Assembly: GCA_036245525.1 (NCBI GenBank)
Contig: BTPG01000005.1
Coordinates: forward strand, 178,439,198 to 178,503,197
Origin: Semisulcospira habei
Taxonomy: Eukaryota > Mollusca > Gastropoda > Semisulcospiridae
Direction: 5' to 3'
DNA length: 64,000 nt
Part shown: positions 1 through 10,465 of the stretch, one piece after another
Position numbering within the stretch: position 1 is the stretch's first letter
Layout: each line of letters starts with the position of its first letter
Program-made: the position numbers and the translations under genes
Notes under the pieces: generated by a model
Database searches by the model: none
Told to the model about the DNA's origin: nothing
Seen by the model: the letters and a program-made list of their open reading frames with translations, nothing else

Positions 1-67
1 AGTAATTCCCCTTGGTTTGTTATACAATTCTGCCAGCGCTAGCCTCACCTATCTGGTTTGTGAGTAT
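1..67 (+). repeat. Short SINE-like repeat with fixed 3' end, cut by the window edge
   Basis: This stretch ends in GGTTTGTGAGTAT. The same sequence recurs at 12920-12978, at 16651-16709 (inside the tandem duplication) and on the - strand at 38495-38612. It matches the 38495 copy over its whole visible length, including the part containing AATTCCCCTTGG. All copies end at the same point but reach different distances upstream, as expected of 5'-truncated retrocopies. No RNA or SINE family was recognised. Confidence 0.6.
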
Positions 68-198
68 GTGAGAAAGAGCTAGCGAGCGAGCGAGAGAGAG
101 AATTACGTCATATTTAGAATATCAGTGTCTGCGTGGCGACGGAGTTGCTTCTTTTACGTCACCGGCACTGTCTGACTTTCTCTAGAAGGCAAGGTTGT

Positions 199-199
<1 letters not shown>

Positions 200-247
<48 letters not shown>
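200..247. repeat. Poly(T) tract
   Basis: A run of about 48 T inside the 130-745 repeat. The 8165-8722 copy has only a short A-rich stretch at the matching place. Confidence 0.95.
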
Positions 248-250
<3 letters not shown>

Positions 251-550
251 GTTTTAATTCTTTTCTGAAAAGAATTAATTTTTACTAAAGACGTTGAAAG
301 GATACAAAGCTGGCTAACGAACTCATCCAATTTCTTTCTCCAACCTAGCAATATGCAAAAATTAAAGTAAATATGACAAAAATTACGGGCTCTAATCTGG
401 GTCAACCGACTTCCTATAAACGGTAGTTTATGTCTTCAATGAGACATTCAATTACAATATGTTGAGAAGCTCTCTTAGCCACCCACTTAAGAAAGTATTT
501 CGCCAAGTTTCAAGCTTGTGTGTACAGAAATATCGGAGATTCTCTTGTTT

Positions 551-628
551 ACATACATACGCACATACATACATACATACATACATACATACATGCATAC
601 ATACATACATACGCACATACATACGCAC
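551..628. repeat. CATA microsatellite
   Basis: Imperfect repeats of CATA with CGCA interruptions, inside the 130-745 repeat. Open frames over it on both strands (YVCM or HTYI repeats) are artefacts of the repeat. Confidence 0.95.
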
Positions 629-870
629 ATAGGGCGCTTCGCGCCAAATGTACGTTCAGCATCGAGGTTAGCGCAACTAGACATGACGTAATTTTTATCT
701 TGTTACTTCAATTGTTAGAGGTTTAGCCTGCCCGCCTTTGACATCATGAACATGCTATTAAATTCGCCCCGCCGCGACTCGTCCTAAAAAGACCCTTATA
801 TAAATAGAAGAGACTTAAAAATGAGAGAACGTTGGATGGTTGGTGGTTTTGGTTAGTTATCGTACATTGC

Positions 871-955
871 TTAACCCTTTGGGTGTCGGCAGCGGTTTTA
901 GTCATCCTGGAGGAATCATCACGACTAAAACCGCTGCCGACACCCAAAGTTTTAA
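871..955. mobile_element. Hairpin element family H3, TTAA-bounded, with a paralogous empty site
   Basis: This 85-bp element runs from TTAACCCTTTGGG to CCCAAAGTTTTAA. It is almost entirely an inverted repeat, GTCGGCAGCGGTTTTAGTC with its complement, around a short loop. Its flanks, CATTGC on the left and CGTCCCGACAGCAAC on the right, are contiguous at 22309-22333 with only TTAG between them. That is the unoccupied arrangement and marks TTAA as the duplicated target. A piggyBac-like mobiliser is inferred from TTAA plus CCC ends. Confidence 0.85.
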
Positions 956-1060
956 CGTCCCGACAGCAACAGGCTTTTCTGAGGACCTGCCTACGCTGCA
1001 TAGAGTGTGAAAAAAACAAAACAGAATATTGAATTTATGTCGCCAGCGGATCTAAAATGC
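956..1060 (+). repeat. Older repeat, paralogous to 22319-22425
   Basis: CGACAGCAAC, the GGAC.TGCCT block and ATGTCGCCAGC occur in the same order and spacing at 22325-22411. This older repeat was the substrate for the H3 insertion at 871-955. Positions 1061-1299 show nothing further. Confidence 0.6.
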
Positions 1061-1299
1061 AATTAATAATCCTTTAAAAAGAACCGCTAGGGACGCAGAA
1101 ATAAAACACGAAACAAGAATGCAGCAGCTGTGAGAAACGATACAAGATACTGATGAAAAGAAAAGGAATTTTTCGGTTAAGCGAGGACAGAAAAAAAAAT
1201 CGTACAAAACAACAGTGCAAAAATAGACACGTACTAAACACCATAACGTGAGGGAGTCCGGAACACCTCCAATTAAAAACAAAAATAATTAGTCAATGC

Positions 1300-1514
1300 T
1301 TAACCTGTCCAGTGCCATTTGACGCAGATTGTGTTTCTGCATTTTGTGTTAATTCAACACCAAAATGTCTTAGCGGTCCCAAGAACATGGATTCAAAGTG
1401 GTGTCAACAAGACGCATAGATCCTCATGAGCCCCCGCAACTGCGGGGGCTCATGAGGATCTATACCTCTTGCGGTTGGGTGGTATTCAGATTTTCTCGGC
1501 ACTGAACGGGTTAA
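1300..1514. mobile_element. Hairpin element family H1, complete (215 bp)
   Basis: Starts TTAACCTGTCCAGTGCC and ends GGCACTGAACGGGTTAA, so the ends form an inverted repeat around TTAA. The core is a near-perfect hairpin, ATCCTCATGAGCCCCCGCA and its complement, at about 1418-1467. It has no coding capacity. Confidence 0.8.
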
Positions 1515-2120
1515 CAAGGCAAACATACCTTACGTTTGTACTTAGTACAGGAGAAAAAAATACGAAATCCAAAGTAAATGAAACTGGTGACTGCAAAGCG
1601 TGTAAACAATGCAAGAAAATCTGAACAAAGAAATAGCGGCACTCTCTTAGAAAAGACAAGTACAGTACAGTCGTATTCGTCCTTTCTTAACGCGTTTCTT
1701 TTTTTCTTAGGATTTCCTTTCCATAAAAGTAAAACCAAACCTCACCCGTTTCTGTCAGTCCTCAGTTCAGCAAACTTTCCAATGCAGCTGCCGTTTACAC
1801 ACGAGTATACCTATCTCCTGCGCCTGCCAGTTATTTATTGCGTAGCGGTTACACCTGGCGGCTATAATTTTTATGTTATAGACAAAAAACGATCACAATG
1901 AATCGTTAGGATGACAGCCTGTGAGGTCTTTTGTTCCTTCGCTGAGACTCAGAGCAATATCTGTCGACAGGAAAGCAGCATGAATGCAGCCAACTTCATG
2001 TTCAAGTTATTGCAATAATTATGGTCCTTGCTTTTATAGACGTACTGACGTATGTCTGACATTAACAATTCATAATCAAATCATTGTTTGCCCCCTTACG
2101 TGTAATCCTATGATTATGGA
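1515..2120. other. Non-coding stretch, nothing recognised
   Basis: A/T-rich sequence. Short open frames on both strands resemble no known protein, and there is no hairpin or tandem repeat. Confidence 0.6.
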
Positions 2121-2124
2121 AGAT

Positions 2125-2335
2125 TTTCTCTGATAGTGCACGCAGATTGTGTTCTGAGGTCTTTGTTCAATCATCGCCAAAGACTGAGACCCGACCCTCC
2201 AAGTAACGTGCATACAAAATTGTGTCAACAAGAGGTGTCGATCCTCACGAGCCCCCGCAACTGCGGGGGCTCATGAGGATCTATGCCTCTTTCAGTTGGG
2301 TGGTGTTCACTTTTTCTCGGCGGTGGAGGGTTTAA
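2125..2335. mobile_element. Hairpin element family H1, degraded left end
   Basis: The hairpin with loop CAACTG lies at 2239-2284, and the typical right flank TTGGGTGGTGTTCAC...CTCGG is followed by TTAA at 2332-2335. The left TTAA is not preserved, so the start is approximate. Confidence 0.65.
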
Positions 2336-2705
2336 TCAGGCACACCATCGAACTTTCATGGTCGATCCACTTTCACGATACTTTTCCTGTAAAAAAAAAC
2401 TACTATATTTTTGGAGTACTCATTAAATATTAGCACTTATTAATGTGTGCGCCTGTTTCAATTAGGCAACTCCGGAGCTACAATGTTTAACCGGTCTCCC
2501 AAATAAGTTTTACGCTTGACGAAATGCGCAGCAGACGATGGTGAGGAGCGAGCATCTTGACCCAAGCAATAGCATGCATCCGCAGGGCTGGGAAACGCAG
2601 CATTAAACAAGTAATTTAAAGGACCGCCCTTTTACGTAACCGGATATTGTCGTCGCGGTTGGGAGGAGAAGCCAATGAAGCAGTCAGTCTGACAACAGGG
2701 TTCAG
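2336..2705. other. Non-coding stretch, nothing recognised
   Basis: No gene, hairpin or tandem repeat was seen. Confidence 0.55.
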
Positions 2706-2709
2706 AAGC

Positions 2710-2915
2710 CGGCTAGCCCCTTCCGTGCCAAAGTACGTAACATTTTGCTTCTGAAATCTGCGTTCACTGAACGACCAAACCTCAGAACTGTCCGAAGAAA
2801 ATGGACACAAAATGGTCTCGGCAAGAGGCATAGATCCTCATGAGCCCCCGCAGTCGCGGGGGCTCATGAGGATCTATGCCTCTTGCATTTAGATTGCGAT
2901 CACTTTTTCTCGTCC
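2710..2915. mobile_element. Hairpin element family H1 with a 66-bp perfect palindromic core
   Basis: The core at 2821-2886 reads GCAAGAGGCATAGATCC and so on, and its two 30-base arms are exact complements around a 6-base loop. The left flank (CCCCTTCCGTGCCAAAGTACGTA) matches the element at 3146. The terminal TTAAs have been lost. Confidence 0.7.
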
Positions 2916-3068
2916 CCTGACCATCAAGGGCTCCGAACGCCAACTCCTACTGACCCTCGCAGCCAGCCAGGCCGGGGCACAAATCTGTTGGTGAAGAATC
3001 TTCGGTTCCCTCTTCATGTGGTTTGGCCATGTATTACCTCACAGGCGAAGAATGCCAAAGTGATGATT

Positions 3069-3149
3069 GTAACTCATGCGAGACGTGCCGCGTCCGGATA
3101 CGCGACGTGAAGCCGCGTATCCGAATGCAGCACTTCCCGAAAGTGTTAA
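3069..3149. mobile_element. Hairpin element family H4
   Basis: The left side is TAACTCATGCGAGACGTGCC, and an imperfect inverted repeat through GCGGATACGCG/CGCGTATCCG ends at TTAA (3146-3149). That TTAA is also the first four bases of the next element. Relatives are at 37705-37795 and 62788-62868. Confidence 0.7.
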
Positions 3150-3367
3150 CCCCTTCCCTGCCAAAGTACGTACGTTTTTGTCTCTGAAATCTTTGTTTAT
3201 TAAACGACCAGAAGCCCAAACCGTTCAAGGAACATGAACACAAATTGTTCTCAGCAAAAGGCATAGATCCTCATGAGCCCTTGTAGTCGCGGGGGCTCAT
3301 GAGGACTATATGTCTCTTACAGCTGGATCGACGTTCACTTCAGTTTTCTCGACAGTGAATCAGTTAA
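3146..3367. mobile_element. Hairpin element family H1, complete (222 bp)
   Basis: Runs from TTAACCCCTTCCCTGCC to GACAGTGAATCAGTTAA, with the hairpin core at about 3262-3308. It shares its first TTAA with the H4 element on its left, implying insertion of one at the other's terminal TTAA. Confidence 0.8.
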
Positions 3368-4800
3368 AATCGTGTCTGACATTCCATGCATGTAGAATGG
3401 AACAAATTGTGTAAAGTCTTTCTTCATGACACCCCTGCATTGTGACCAAGTAATGACTCAATGACGTTCTCAGGCTTCTTGATCTGATTTTACTTCACAG
3501 TGCCAGATTACCACAATAGACGTGACGTTTTGTTGACAAGTTTCATGTAGGCTCTGCTGAATTCACGCTTTTCGCGTTGCTTCAGAAATTTAACTGCTAG
3601 ATCCAGCCATCTGACGCGGGGCATGTCTACCTATCCTCTTGTTATTTCCAAGATTGAATTATTATTTAAAGCAAAAACATTCACCGATCACAGCCTTCAC
3701 GCACATTTTTGGCTTCAAACAGTCGCTACAGTACGATCGGTGTTGGTAAGAGCCGAAGAAGTATGGAAAACTACACATCACAAATTTGTATTTTATTAAT
3801 GAAAACCTTGAACGTGGATGTAAGCTATTAAGAAGAGATCACAAAATCTGCAGCATCGTAGATTATATCAACAGAGCTGGATAAAGTGGTGGAATCAGGG
3901 GGAAAGGACCGAAATCGCTTCAAAAAAGGCGTCCGAAATGAGGAAATCAGTTACCTTACTCTGGAAGGCGTGCTGTGCGCATTGAATGGGGCTTCAGTGT
4001 ATTGCTTTTTGTTCCTCTGCAGTAAATAAAACATCAATGAAACATGCTAAAAGCTGATAAATCTGTCTGCTTTATATTTCCGTGAATTTTGTGTGCGAAA
4101 TCCGGGTTTCTAACGTTTCAACCGGTGTCATGTATCTGATGCCAACAAAAAGATCGTCCTCAAGCGTTGGTAAATCGTACGGCAAATGTTATAGGTACAA
4201 ATCAAAAGTGCACACCAAAAACGTCCAAAACGGACCAATTTGTAGTCAATCCGTCCATTTCCTTACTAATCAGATCAATTTTTGTCCACCGCGTCACATG
4301 TGACATTAGGAACCCCGGCGCAAACTTAAACATCGATTATCGGCAAAATATTATCGGTAAGGGTTCCGACTTTTGGTTTGGGACCTTCAACCTGTCACAA
4401 AAGGTCTCCCGAAGCTAGACCTTGTCTTAAGTTGCCGAAAAATCAGAGCATCCCCCAAGTTCTTACCCCCTCCCCAGATCCGCCTCTGCTAAGAGCCGCG
4501 ATCTCATGTTTAGATATCTCGAGATCGTCTCTTTTAGCGCTGCAAGGAATATTACATAATAATAATTATGTACTATAACACTATAACGACTGGTCACCAC
4601 CCAACTACAACTGCAAGGTGTTTCCTGGAGGGGGCGCCCTGACGCACTCCTAAGATACGTGGGCCGGTCAACCTCGGTTCCAAATACAAGTGTAAACGCA
4701 CCAAACCTGGCTTTACCCGGGTTTAACTCTACTCGGGTTGAACCTTGGTTGCAAGTGTAAAAGGCCTCTGACAGAAATGAGCCACATGAAGCCGCGCTAG
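3368..4800. other. Non-coding stretch, nothing recognised
   Basis: Both strands were read for exons. Open frames near 4082-4578 resemble no known family. At 4690-4760 a GGGTTGAACC-type block resembles 7890-7980 and may be an old repeat. Confidence 0.5.
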
Positions 4801-4807
4801 GATGGGC

Positions 4808-4871
4808 CCCGGGGGGGGGGGAGGGGGGAAGGGGGGGGGGAGGGGGTATGCGGGGGGGGGGGGGGGGGGCG
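4808..4871 (+). repeat. Poly(G) tract
   Basis: Almost uninterrupted G with a few A, T and C. It could form a quadruplex. Its length may be unreliable in the assembly. Confidence 0.9.
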
Positions 4872-5708
4872 GGAGGTGGCTCACTTATCGATATTTTTCA
4901 AAAGTGAGTTAGTTGCAATATCTTTCATCATCGTAGTATTGTAATCCTAAAACAACACTGAGGCGCACTGTTATCGATTTTTTTCCCCTCAAAAATGTGT
5001 TAGATTATACTATCTTTCATCATCGTCTTGTCACACGGTGTCACATGATACGCGGTAACTCACTTCACAAACACCTTCATATTTCCCAACTGACAAAGAA
5101 ACAATTGATAACATGCATGAAAAAAAATGTTGATGACATTGAAAGGAATGTGAAAAGGAATAAGAAAACAAAGGATAACACGGAAGTCGTAGATCTTGAA
5201 GGAACTATTACGTTTTATGGTTTCAAACGTTTCAGTGTCACACGACATGATTAGTATATGAACACAACAAATGATATCAAACACTTCATTTTTCAGTTTT
5301 AGGGCTAAAAAGAAGTTCATCTAATTATTTCATATCAAAATAAGTTGCTTTCATTCTTATATCACTTTTATCTCAACAAAGTGTCACGGTGAAACGTTAG
5401 AAACCTGTTTCAAGTGGCTGAAGATTAATTTCAATATTATGCCGAAGCAACTTGACCCCAAGCTTTTTTGCTAATTAATTCTGAAAATAGATTGATACAC
5501 CATGCTACAAAATAAATTTCATGCACTTTAAGTTTTAATTTTGTACCACAATTCCCCCTTCTTGTGACCAGTACCAAATAATGACTCCATTGTGTTACAG
5601 GCCTTAGTCGCCTGCTCGGCGTTAAACCCAAAGAAGTAACTAAATCCATTGTATTACTCTATAAGTTATTGGTAGCAGGGGTTTGCTACACGGACCTTGT
5701 AGGCCTGA
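4872..5708. other. Non-coding stretch, nothing recognised
   Basis: A/T-rich. Two copies of a short phrase containing ATCTTTCATCATCGT (4920-4935 and 5012-5027) suggest an old local duplication. No gene was seen. Confidence 0.5.
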
Positions 5709-5771
5709 GGGAGGAAAAGGAACCATTGTACCCCGAAGGCCTGAGGGGTACAATGGTTCCTTTGACCTCCC
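5709..5771. repeat. 63-bp hairpin of an unassigned family
   Basis: GGAACCATTGTACCCC at 5719-5734 is complemented exactly by GGGGTACAATGGTTCC at 5745-5760. The arms extend outward to GGGAGG/CCTCCC, and the loop is GAAGGCCTGA. No TTAA boundary is seen. Confidence 0.75.
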
Positions 5772-5949
5772 GAAGCAAAACAAAAAATCGTGTTCTATTC
5801 GCTTCGCAGTCGCATGCGAAATTCGGTACCAAATTAGAGAAACGGAAACACACAATCATAAAATGACTTAAAAGTACCGCTTTTGATTCGGATCGTATTC
5901 GTATCGGATTCATTCTTATGGAGACGTAGCTTAAAGCCATCAGTAGACC

Positions 5950-6114
5950 TCAGCACCTTATAATCGTGCATTTTCGTATTTTGGTCATATTACATGGAAC
6001 GCTCTCCCAGCTCATGTGCGTCACTCGTCATCTCTTTCCATTTTCAAATCCAAGCTTAAAACACACCTTTTCTCTGTTGCATATACGTAAAGACCATTTT
6101 GTCTGCCGGCTCAT

Positions 6115-6189
<75 letters not shown>

Positions 6190-6335
6190 CTCTTTGTAAA
6201 TCAATGTATATTTGTTGTTGTTGTTGTATGTGCTTGTTTTTGTATTTTGCTTCACTGTTTCATTACTGTGATTGTAAAGCGCTTAGGGCACCTTGGTGAT
6301 TAGGCGCTATACAAATTACCTTTATTATTATTATA
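5950..6335 (+). mobile_element. 3' end of a LINE (5'-truncated)
   Basis: Frame 5968-6090 reads AFSYFGHITWNALPAHVRHS and then SSLSIFKSKLKTHLF before TAA. This WN.LP...R....FK..LK..LF signature marks the C-terminus of CR1/L2/jockey-type ORF2 proteins. It is followed by a GT microsatellite (6117-6183) and then by TGTAAAGCGCTTAGGGCACC, GGCGCTATACAAATTA and TTATTATTATTA, a 3' tail typical of such LINEs. The rest of the element is absent. Confidence 0.85.
6117..6183. repeat. GT microsatellite
   Basis: An uninterrupted GT dinucleotide run in the 3' UTR of the LINE remnant. Frames over it read as CVCV or THTH. Confidence 0.95.
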
Positions 6336-6835
6336 ATGCCTGATTTTGGCTTCTGAAGTGAATTCTGATTATGTAGAGAAGGTGTTTCTGCAGCTCATTT
6401 TAGCATCCGCGAAGAGCGCGAATTGGGGTACCCTTGCGCCATCGGTTATATCTCTGGTGTGGTTCCTCATTAAGGGTTTTATGGGAACATGGCTTAAACA
6501 TCGCAGGACATACTAAGTTACACTTTGAAGTCCATCTTATAGAGTTATGGGGGGATGCACGGTAGTCTGGTCTGGCTCATGGAGTATGAGCAAGAGAAAC
6601 AGCATCACATAGGCCATCGGGCCGACGTCGGCCGGATAATCTTTAGCGCAGAGATGTTGTTTGCTGTGCTTCGGCAGTGAAGACGGCAAACATGCCGTGG
6701 GCGTCCAACATTTCATTATTTATTTATTTTTTTAAAATCAATTACTAGATCATAATCGGCACCCATAAAAAAGACGAAATGTGTTTTGCTTGTTTGTAGT
6801 ATCGGTGAGATATTGTGCAATTTCGTGTTTTCTTT
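6336..6835. other. Non-coding stretch
   Basis: No gene was seen. Near 6615-6645 the phrase AGGCCATCGGGCCGACGTCGGCC resembles the hairpin at 10466-10516, so it is probably a decayed relative. Confidence 0.5.
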
Positions 6836-7049
6836 TTAACTCATTCTACCCCAACACCGAAATCCACAAATTTTGAAGTCGTCCTCTGAAGACTGCGTTG
6901 CAGTGCAGGACACAGATCGACCATGATAGTTCAAGGGTGATGCCAGACTAGCTTGGCGCCCATAGGCGCCAAGCTATTCTGGCATCACCCTTGAACTATC
7001 ATGGTCGATCTTTATCTTGATGTGGTGTGTCTGGGGTAGAATGAGTTAA
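6836..7049. mobile_element. Hairpin element family H2c, complete (214 bp)
   Basis: Ends are TTAACTCATTCTACCCC and GGGGTAGAATGAGTTAA, a perfect terminal inverted repeat. Inside, GACCATGATAGTTCAAGGGTG leads into the AGCTTGGCGCC core at 6934-7004. The arms carry the paired variants GTGATGCC and GGCATCAC, where most copies have GTAGTGCC and GGCACTAC. Confidence 0.9.
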
Positions 7050-7170
7050 TGTTCCGATAGTTCATGATACAGTAGTACGTTTGAAGTTCATGACACTGAC
7101 AGGCGCAGTTTGTACCTACCGGTAAAGTCATCTGCACTAACATGGCTGATTGAAAAGGACGCCTAGCACG

Positions 7171-7850
7171 CAACAGGAGCGTGGTGGCTTGAGTCAATAG
7201 GGCACATTTGCAACAGGAGCGTGGTGGCTTGAGTCAATAGGGCACGTTTGCAACAGGAGCGTGGTGGCTTGAGTCAATAGGGCACATTTGCAACAGGAGC
7301 GTGGTGGCTTGAGTCAATAGGGCACATTTGCAACAGGAGCGTGGTGGCTTGAGTCAATCGGGCACATTTGCAACAGGAGCGTGGTGGCTTGAGTCAGTAG
7401 GGCACATTTGCAACAGGAGCGTGGTGGCTTGAGTCAATAGGGCACGTTTGCAACAGGAGCGTTGTGGCTTGAGTCAATAGGGCACATTTGCAACAGGAGC
7501 GTGGTGGCTTGAGTCAACAGGGCACATTTGCAACAGGAGCGTGGTGGCTTGAGTCAACAGGGCACATTTGCAATAGGAGCGTGGTGGCTTGAGTCAACAG
7601 GGCACATTTGCAACAGGAGCGTGGTGGCTTGAGTCAACAGGGCACATTTGCAACAGGAGCGTGGTGGCTTGAGTCAATAGGGCACATTTGCAACAGGAGC
7701 GTGGTGGCTTGAGTCAATAGGGCACATTTGCAACAGGAGCGTGGTGGCTTGAGTCAATAGGGTACATTTGCAACAGGAGCGTGGTGGCTTGAGTCAATAT
7801 GGCACATTTGCAACAGGAGCGTGGTGGCTTGAGTCAATAGGGCACATTTT
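7171..7850 (+). repeat. Satellite, 17 copies of a 40-bp unit
   Basis: The unit begins CAACAGGAGCGTGGTGGCTT and continues GAGTCAATAGGGCACATTTG. Seventeen units lie head to tail in exact 40-bp register (starts at 7171, 7211 ... 7811), differing by only a few substitutions. Every unit contains TGAGTCA, the consensus AP-1 (TRE) site. There are no variable spacers, so this is not a CRISPR array. Confidence 0.97.
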
Positions 7851-8164
7851 GCCCTCGAGCGAGAGGCTGGAACTCAATGCGCAAAAGGCCAACCCCTGTT
7901 CAATCCTGCTTCGAACCAGGGTTGAACTCTACCCTGCTGAGTGCTCCAACCCGGGGTGGCTCAACCCGGGTTGATGTGCAAGTCTGTACTGCCTCTATGC
8001 CTCTTGCAACTGAATGGATTGTGTTCATTTCTCCTGGGCAGTGAAAAGTCTAACCATCCCCTTGCCACTGTACGTACAATTTCGTCTACCGTATTGAAAA
8101 TGCAGTAGACTTTAGGGTGGAGCTGGTCGGAGCCCGTTCAGTAAAATGCAAAGGGCATAACAGG
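7851..8164. other. Non-coding stretch with H1 fragments
   Basis: At 7994-8060 the right end of an H1 element (CCTCTTGCAACTG...GGGCAGTGAAAAGTC) abuts the left end of another (TAACCATCCCCTTGCCACTGTACGTAC), with a mutated TTAA at the join. Neither hairpin core survives. Confidence 0.5.
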
Positions 8165-8285
8165 CGGGCGGGCCTCAAATTGTAGTATAAAAAAAAGTAA
8201 CAAGATCAATATGACGTAATGTCTAGCTACTCTAACGGCCTTGCTGTTGAACGTACTTTTGGTGCGAAAGGTCGCGCGCGCGCGC

Positions 8286-8372
<87 letters not shown>

Positions 8373-8722
8373 CACTACAATCTCTGAAGCTGGCTTACGC
8401 ACAAGCGTGAAGACAGAAGAAATTCAGGGGGTGTCTAGGTGCCCATCCGAGCGTATTGGAATTTGATGTCTCATTGAAGAGTTAAATGACTGTTTACAGA
8501 AAGTCGGTTGACCCACATTGGAGTCCGTAATTTTGATTATATGCACTTACATTTTGGATATAGCTAGTTTGTAAAAAGACATTGGATGAGTTCGTTAGTA
8601 CCTCTTCAACATTTTCGAAAATAAAAATTCAGTGAAGAAAAAAAATCTAAAAGGTTAGGCTCCTCGAAGTTCATCAGAAAACCAGACAGTCAGTGACGGT
8701 GACGTAAAAGCAGCAAACGCGT
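8165..8722 (+). repeat. Interspersed repeat, right member of an inverted pair
   Basis: Homologous to the reverse complement of 130-745 across its length, with many substitutions. It carries its own microsatellite, CG then GT (8272-8369). Confidence 0.7.
8287..8369. repeat. GT microsatellite
   Basis: A long pure GT run preceded by a short CG run (8272-8286). It lies where the paired repeat at 130-745 has its CATA array. Confidence 0.95.
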
Positions 8723-9189
8723 CAGTGTTTGATACAATGCTCCTTAAGTGACGCAAAGCACCAACACGTAAGTGTTTTACATGTGTATGAGCTGACGCAA
8801 TGCTCTCCTTGATTTAGGAAGACAGTCTCTCTATTTTTGTTATGCTTTGCCAACGTATTGTCAGTGGAAAACGCATGGGCAAGCTCATACAGAAGAGGCT
8901 TTGTGGGCATGGGCCATCCCACCTTGTTTTTCAAAATGGCTGTGGCAGTACACCAGCCCGCAGAACGTATAACTGGTAGGAAGCGCCGTGTGTCTGCCAG
9001 TCTGTGTTTGTGTGTACCATTGTTGTGCGGATTGGCGGGGGTGGGGGGGGGGGGAGGGGGGGAGGGGTGGGTGGGTGGAGTGAAGGTGGAGAGAGATGAA
9101 TCAAAAGGATCAGCTTAACAACAGGAACAACTCAGAATGTTTATAAAAAAAATATTAAAAAAAAAACGCACGTGAGCTCAAAACTATAC
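8723..9189. other. Non-coding stretch with a G-rich patch
   Basis: No gene was recognised. Positions 9040-9085 are a G-rich low-complexity patch. Confidence 0.5.
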
Positions 9190-9412
9190 GGTAGACCGGC
9201 TTTGGGATGAAATCCTCATCTTGTTGTTTCTGAAACGTTTGTTCATAAATTCAGCGACCAAAAGCCACAACCGTCCAAGAAACATGGATGCAAATTGATC
9301 TCAGCAAGAGGCATAGATCCTCGTGAGCCCCCGCAGTCGCGAGGGCTCATGAGGATCTATGACTCTTGCAGTTGGATTGTGTTCAATTTTCCTCGGCAGT
9401 GAAAAGTTCAAA
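9190..9412. mobile_element. Hairpin element family H1
   Basis: The core at 9304-9369 has arms GCAAGAGGCATAGATCCTC and complement with few mismatches. The flanks match the copies at 2710 and 3146 (AGCGACCAAAAGCC, CTCGGCAGTGAAAAG). The TTAA ends have decayed. Confidence 0.65.
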
Positions 9413-9419
9413 CGCCTAG

Positions 9420-9863
9420 AGAACTTAATAGTTTCGCTCCACGCTAGACTGACGCACCTTCATATGACATTTTCCTCAACAAATACCTGTCATCGTAGTT
9501 TTCATTAGATAGATATCGAATGCATCACAGATTCGTAGGGGCCTTAATATGCTAGCTTCCACAGCGAATTTAATCCAACTAGGGCTGATGGCATGCATAG
9601 AGGAGGGTGTGTCACCGTCATTTATTTACCAGCAACGGCTGCTACATCTGATAGACATAAATCTTCACGAGCTTCCCGTTAGGCCGCGGAGTCTTTTAGT
9701 CACTGACTTGTCTTCATTTTCAGTTATTATTACATCATGTTTTGCCTCCATAGAAAGTCGGACGGAGAAGTTTTGAAGGGTCCACTACAGCCGCCGTAAC
9801 GGTCCAAAGATACACTTCTGTAACAGATGGTTATGAAACGCTACAGACAGGTCTAGCTACGGT
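9420..9863. other. Non-coding stretch, nothing recognised
   Basis: Single-copy sequence left of the tandem duplication. The open frame at 9549-9776 has no recognisable similarity. Confidence 0.5.
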
Positions 9864-10465
9864 TCATGTAGACAGGACAATCCAGTTCAGCACACGTCGT
9901 CATGGTATCAAGGAACCTGATAATGACTCCACTCCGTTCAATAAATATAACGCTTTCAGTATGGGAAATAGCTAGACTGAAATACATTGACACGCTAACG
10001 GCCGCGCAGAATACTAGTGCGATCGCGCGTGTGCCTTTGCGGCTGCGTCAGGTGTCCAACTGAACTGCTGTTAAAGTCCATTAGGTGTGTCGACAGTGCA
10101 TACCAAAACAAATTATGCCGAAATGTACCTTCAGATTCATGCGTAATTGTACTTTAACTCGCTCACTAGCAAAAGCCACCCAGATTTATAGACATAGACC
10201 TTCATGCGCTTCCGCAGACCGAGCGGTCTTTTGAGGTTAAACCAGTCTGTCGCGGCCAGTCCCATTTTACGCTGTGTTCTGCACGCGCAGAAGGTCATAC
10301 GGCTGCCGAGGCAAAACGGCGAAGGAGAGCTTTCACCTGACCAAACAATAACTGGAAATTAGTGTCACTTTGCAGGTTCACTCAAAAGGAGCAATTCATC
10401 ATACAAATCTATCATAAAACCGTTTCACTGCCACTTATTGCGCGTCTGACACCACTATCCAACTG

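Larger units (their letters stand above)
130..745 (-). repeat. Interspersed repeat, left member of an inverted pair
   Basis: The reverse complement of this stretch aligns along its length with 8165-8722. Shared landmarks, in order, are AGTAACAAGAT, GACGTAAT/TACGTCAT, TGAACGTAC, a microsatellite, TGTCTCATTGAAGA, AAGTCGGTTGACCCA, TTGGATGAGTTCGTTAG and GGTGACGTAAAAG. This copy carries a poly(T) tract at 200-247 and a CATA microsatellite at 551-628; the other copy has a GT microsatellite at the matching place. No coding capacity is seen, and the class is unknown. Confidence 0.7.

Noticed and set aside
154..405. Open frame with a poly-lysine stretch
   Set aside because: It is the translation of the T run at 200-247 inside a repeat.
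520..726. YIHTHIHT/YVCM repeat proteins
   Set aside because: Translation of the CATA microsatellite in either direction.
6028..6303. Open frames of CVCV or THTH repeats
   Set aside because: Translation of the GT microsatellite in a LINE 3' UTR.
7171..7850. Regular repeats at fixed spacing, like a CRISPR array
   Set aside because: The units follow each other without unique spacers, and the context is animal DNA; it is a 40-bp satellite.
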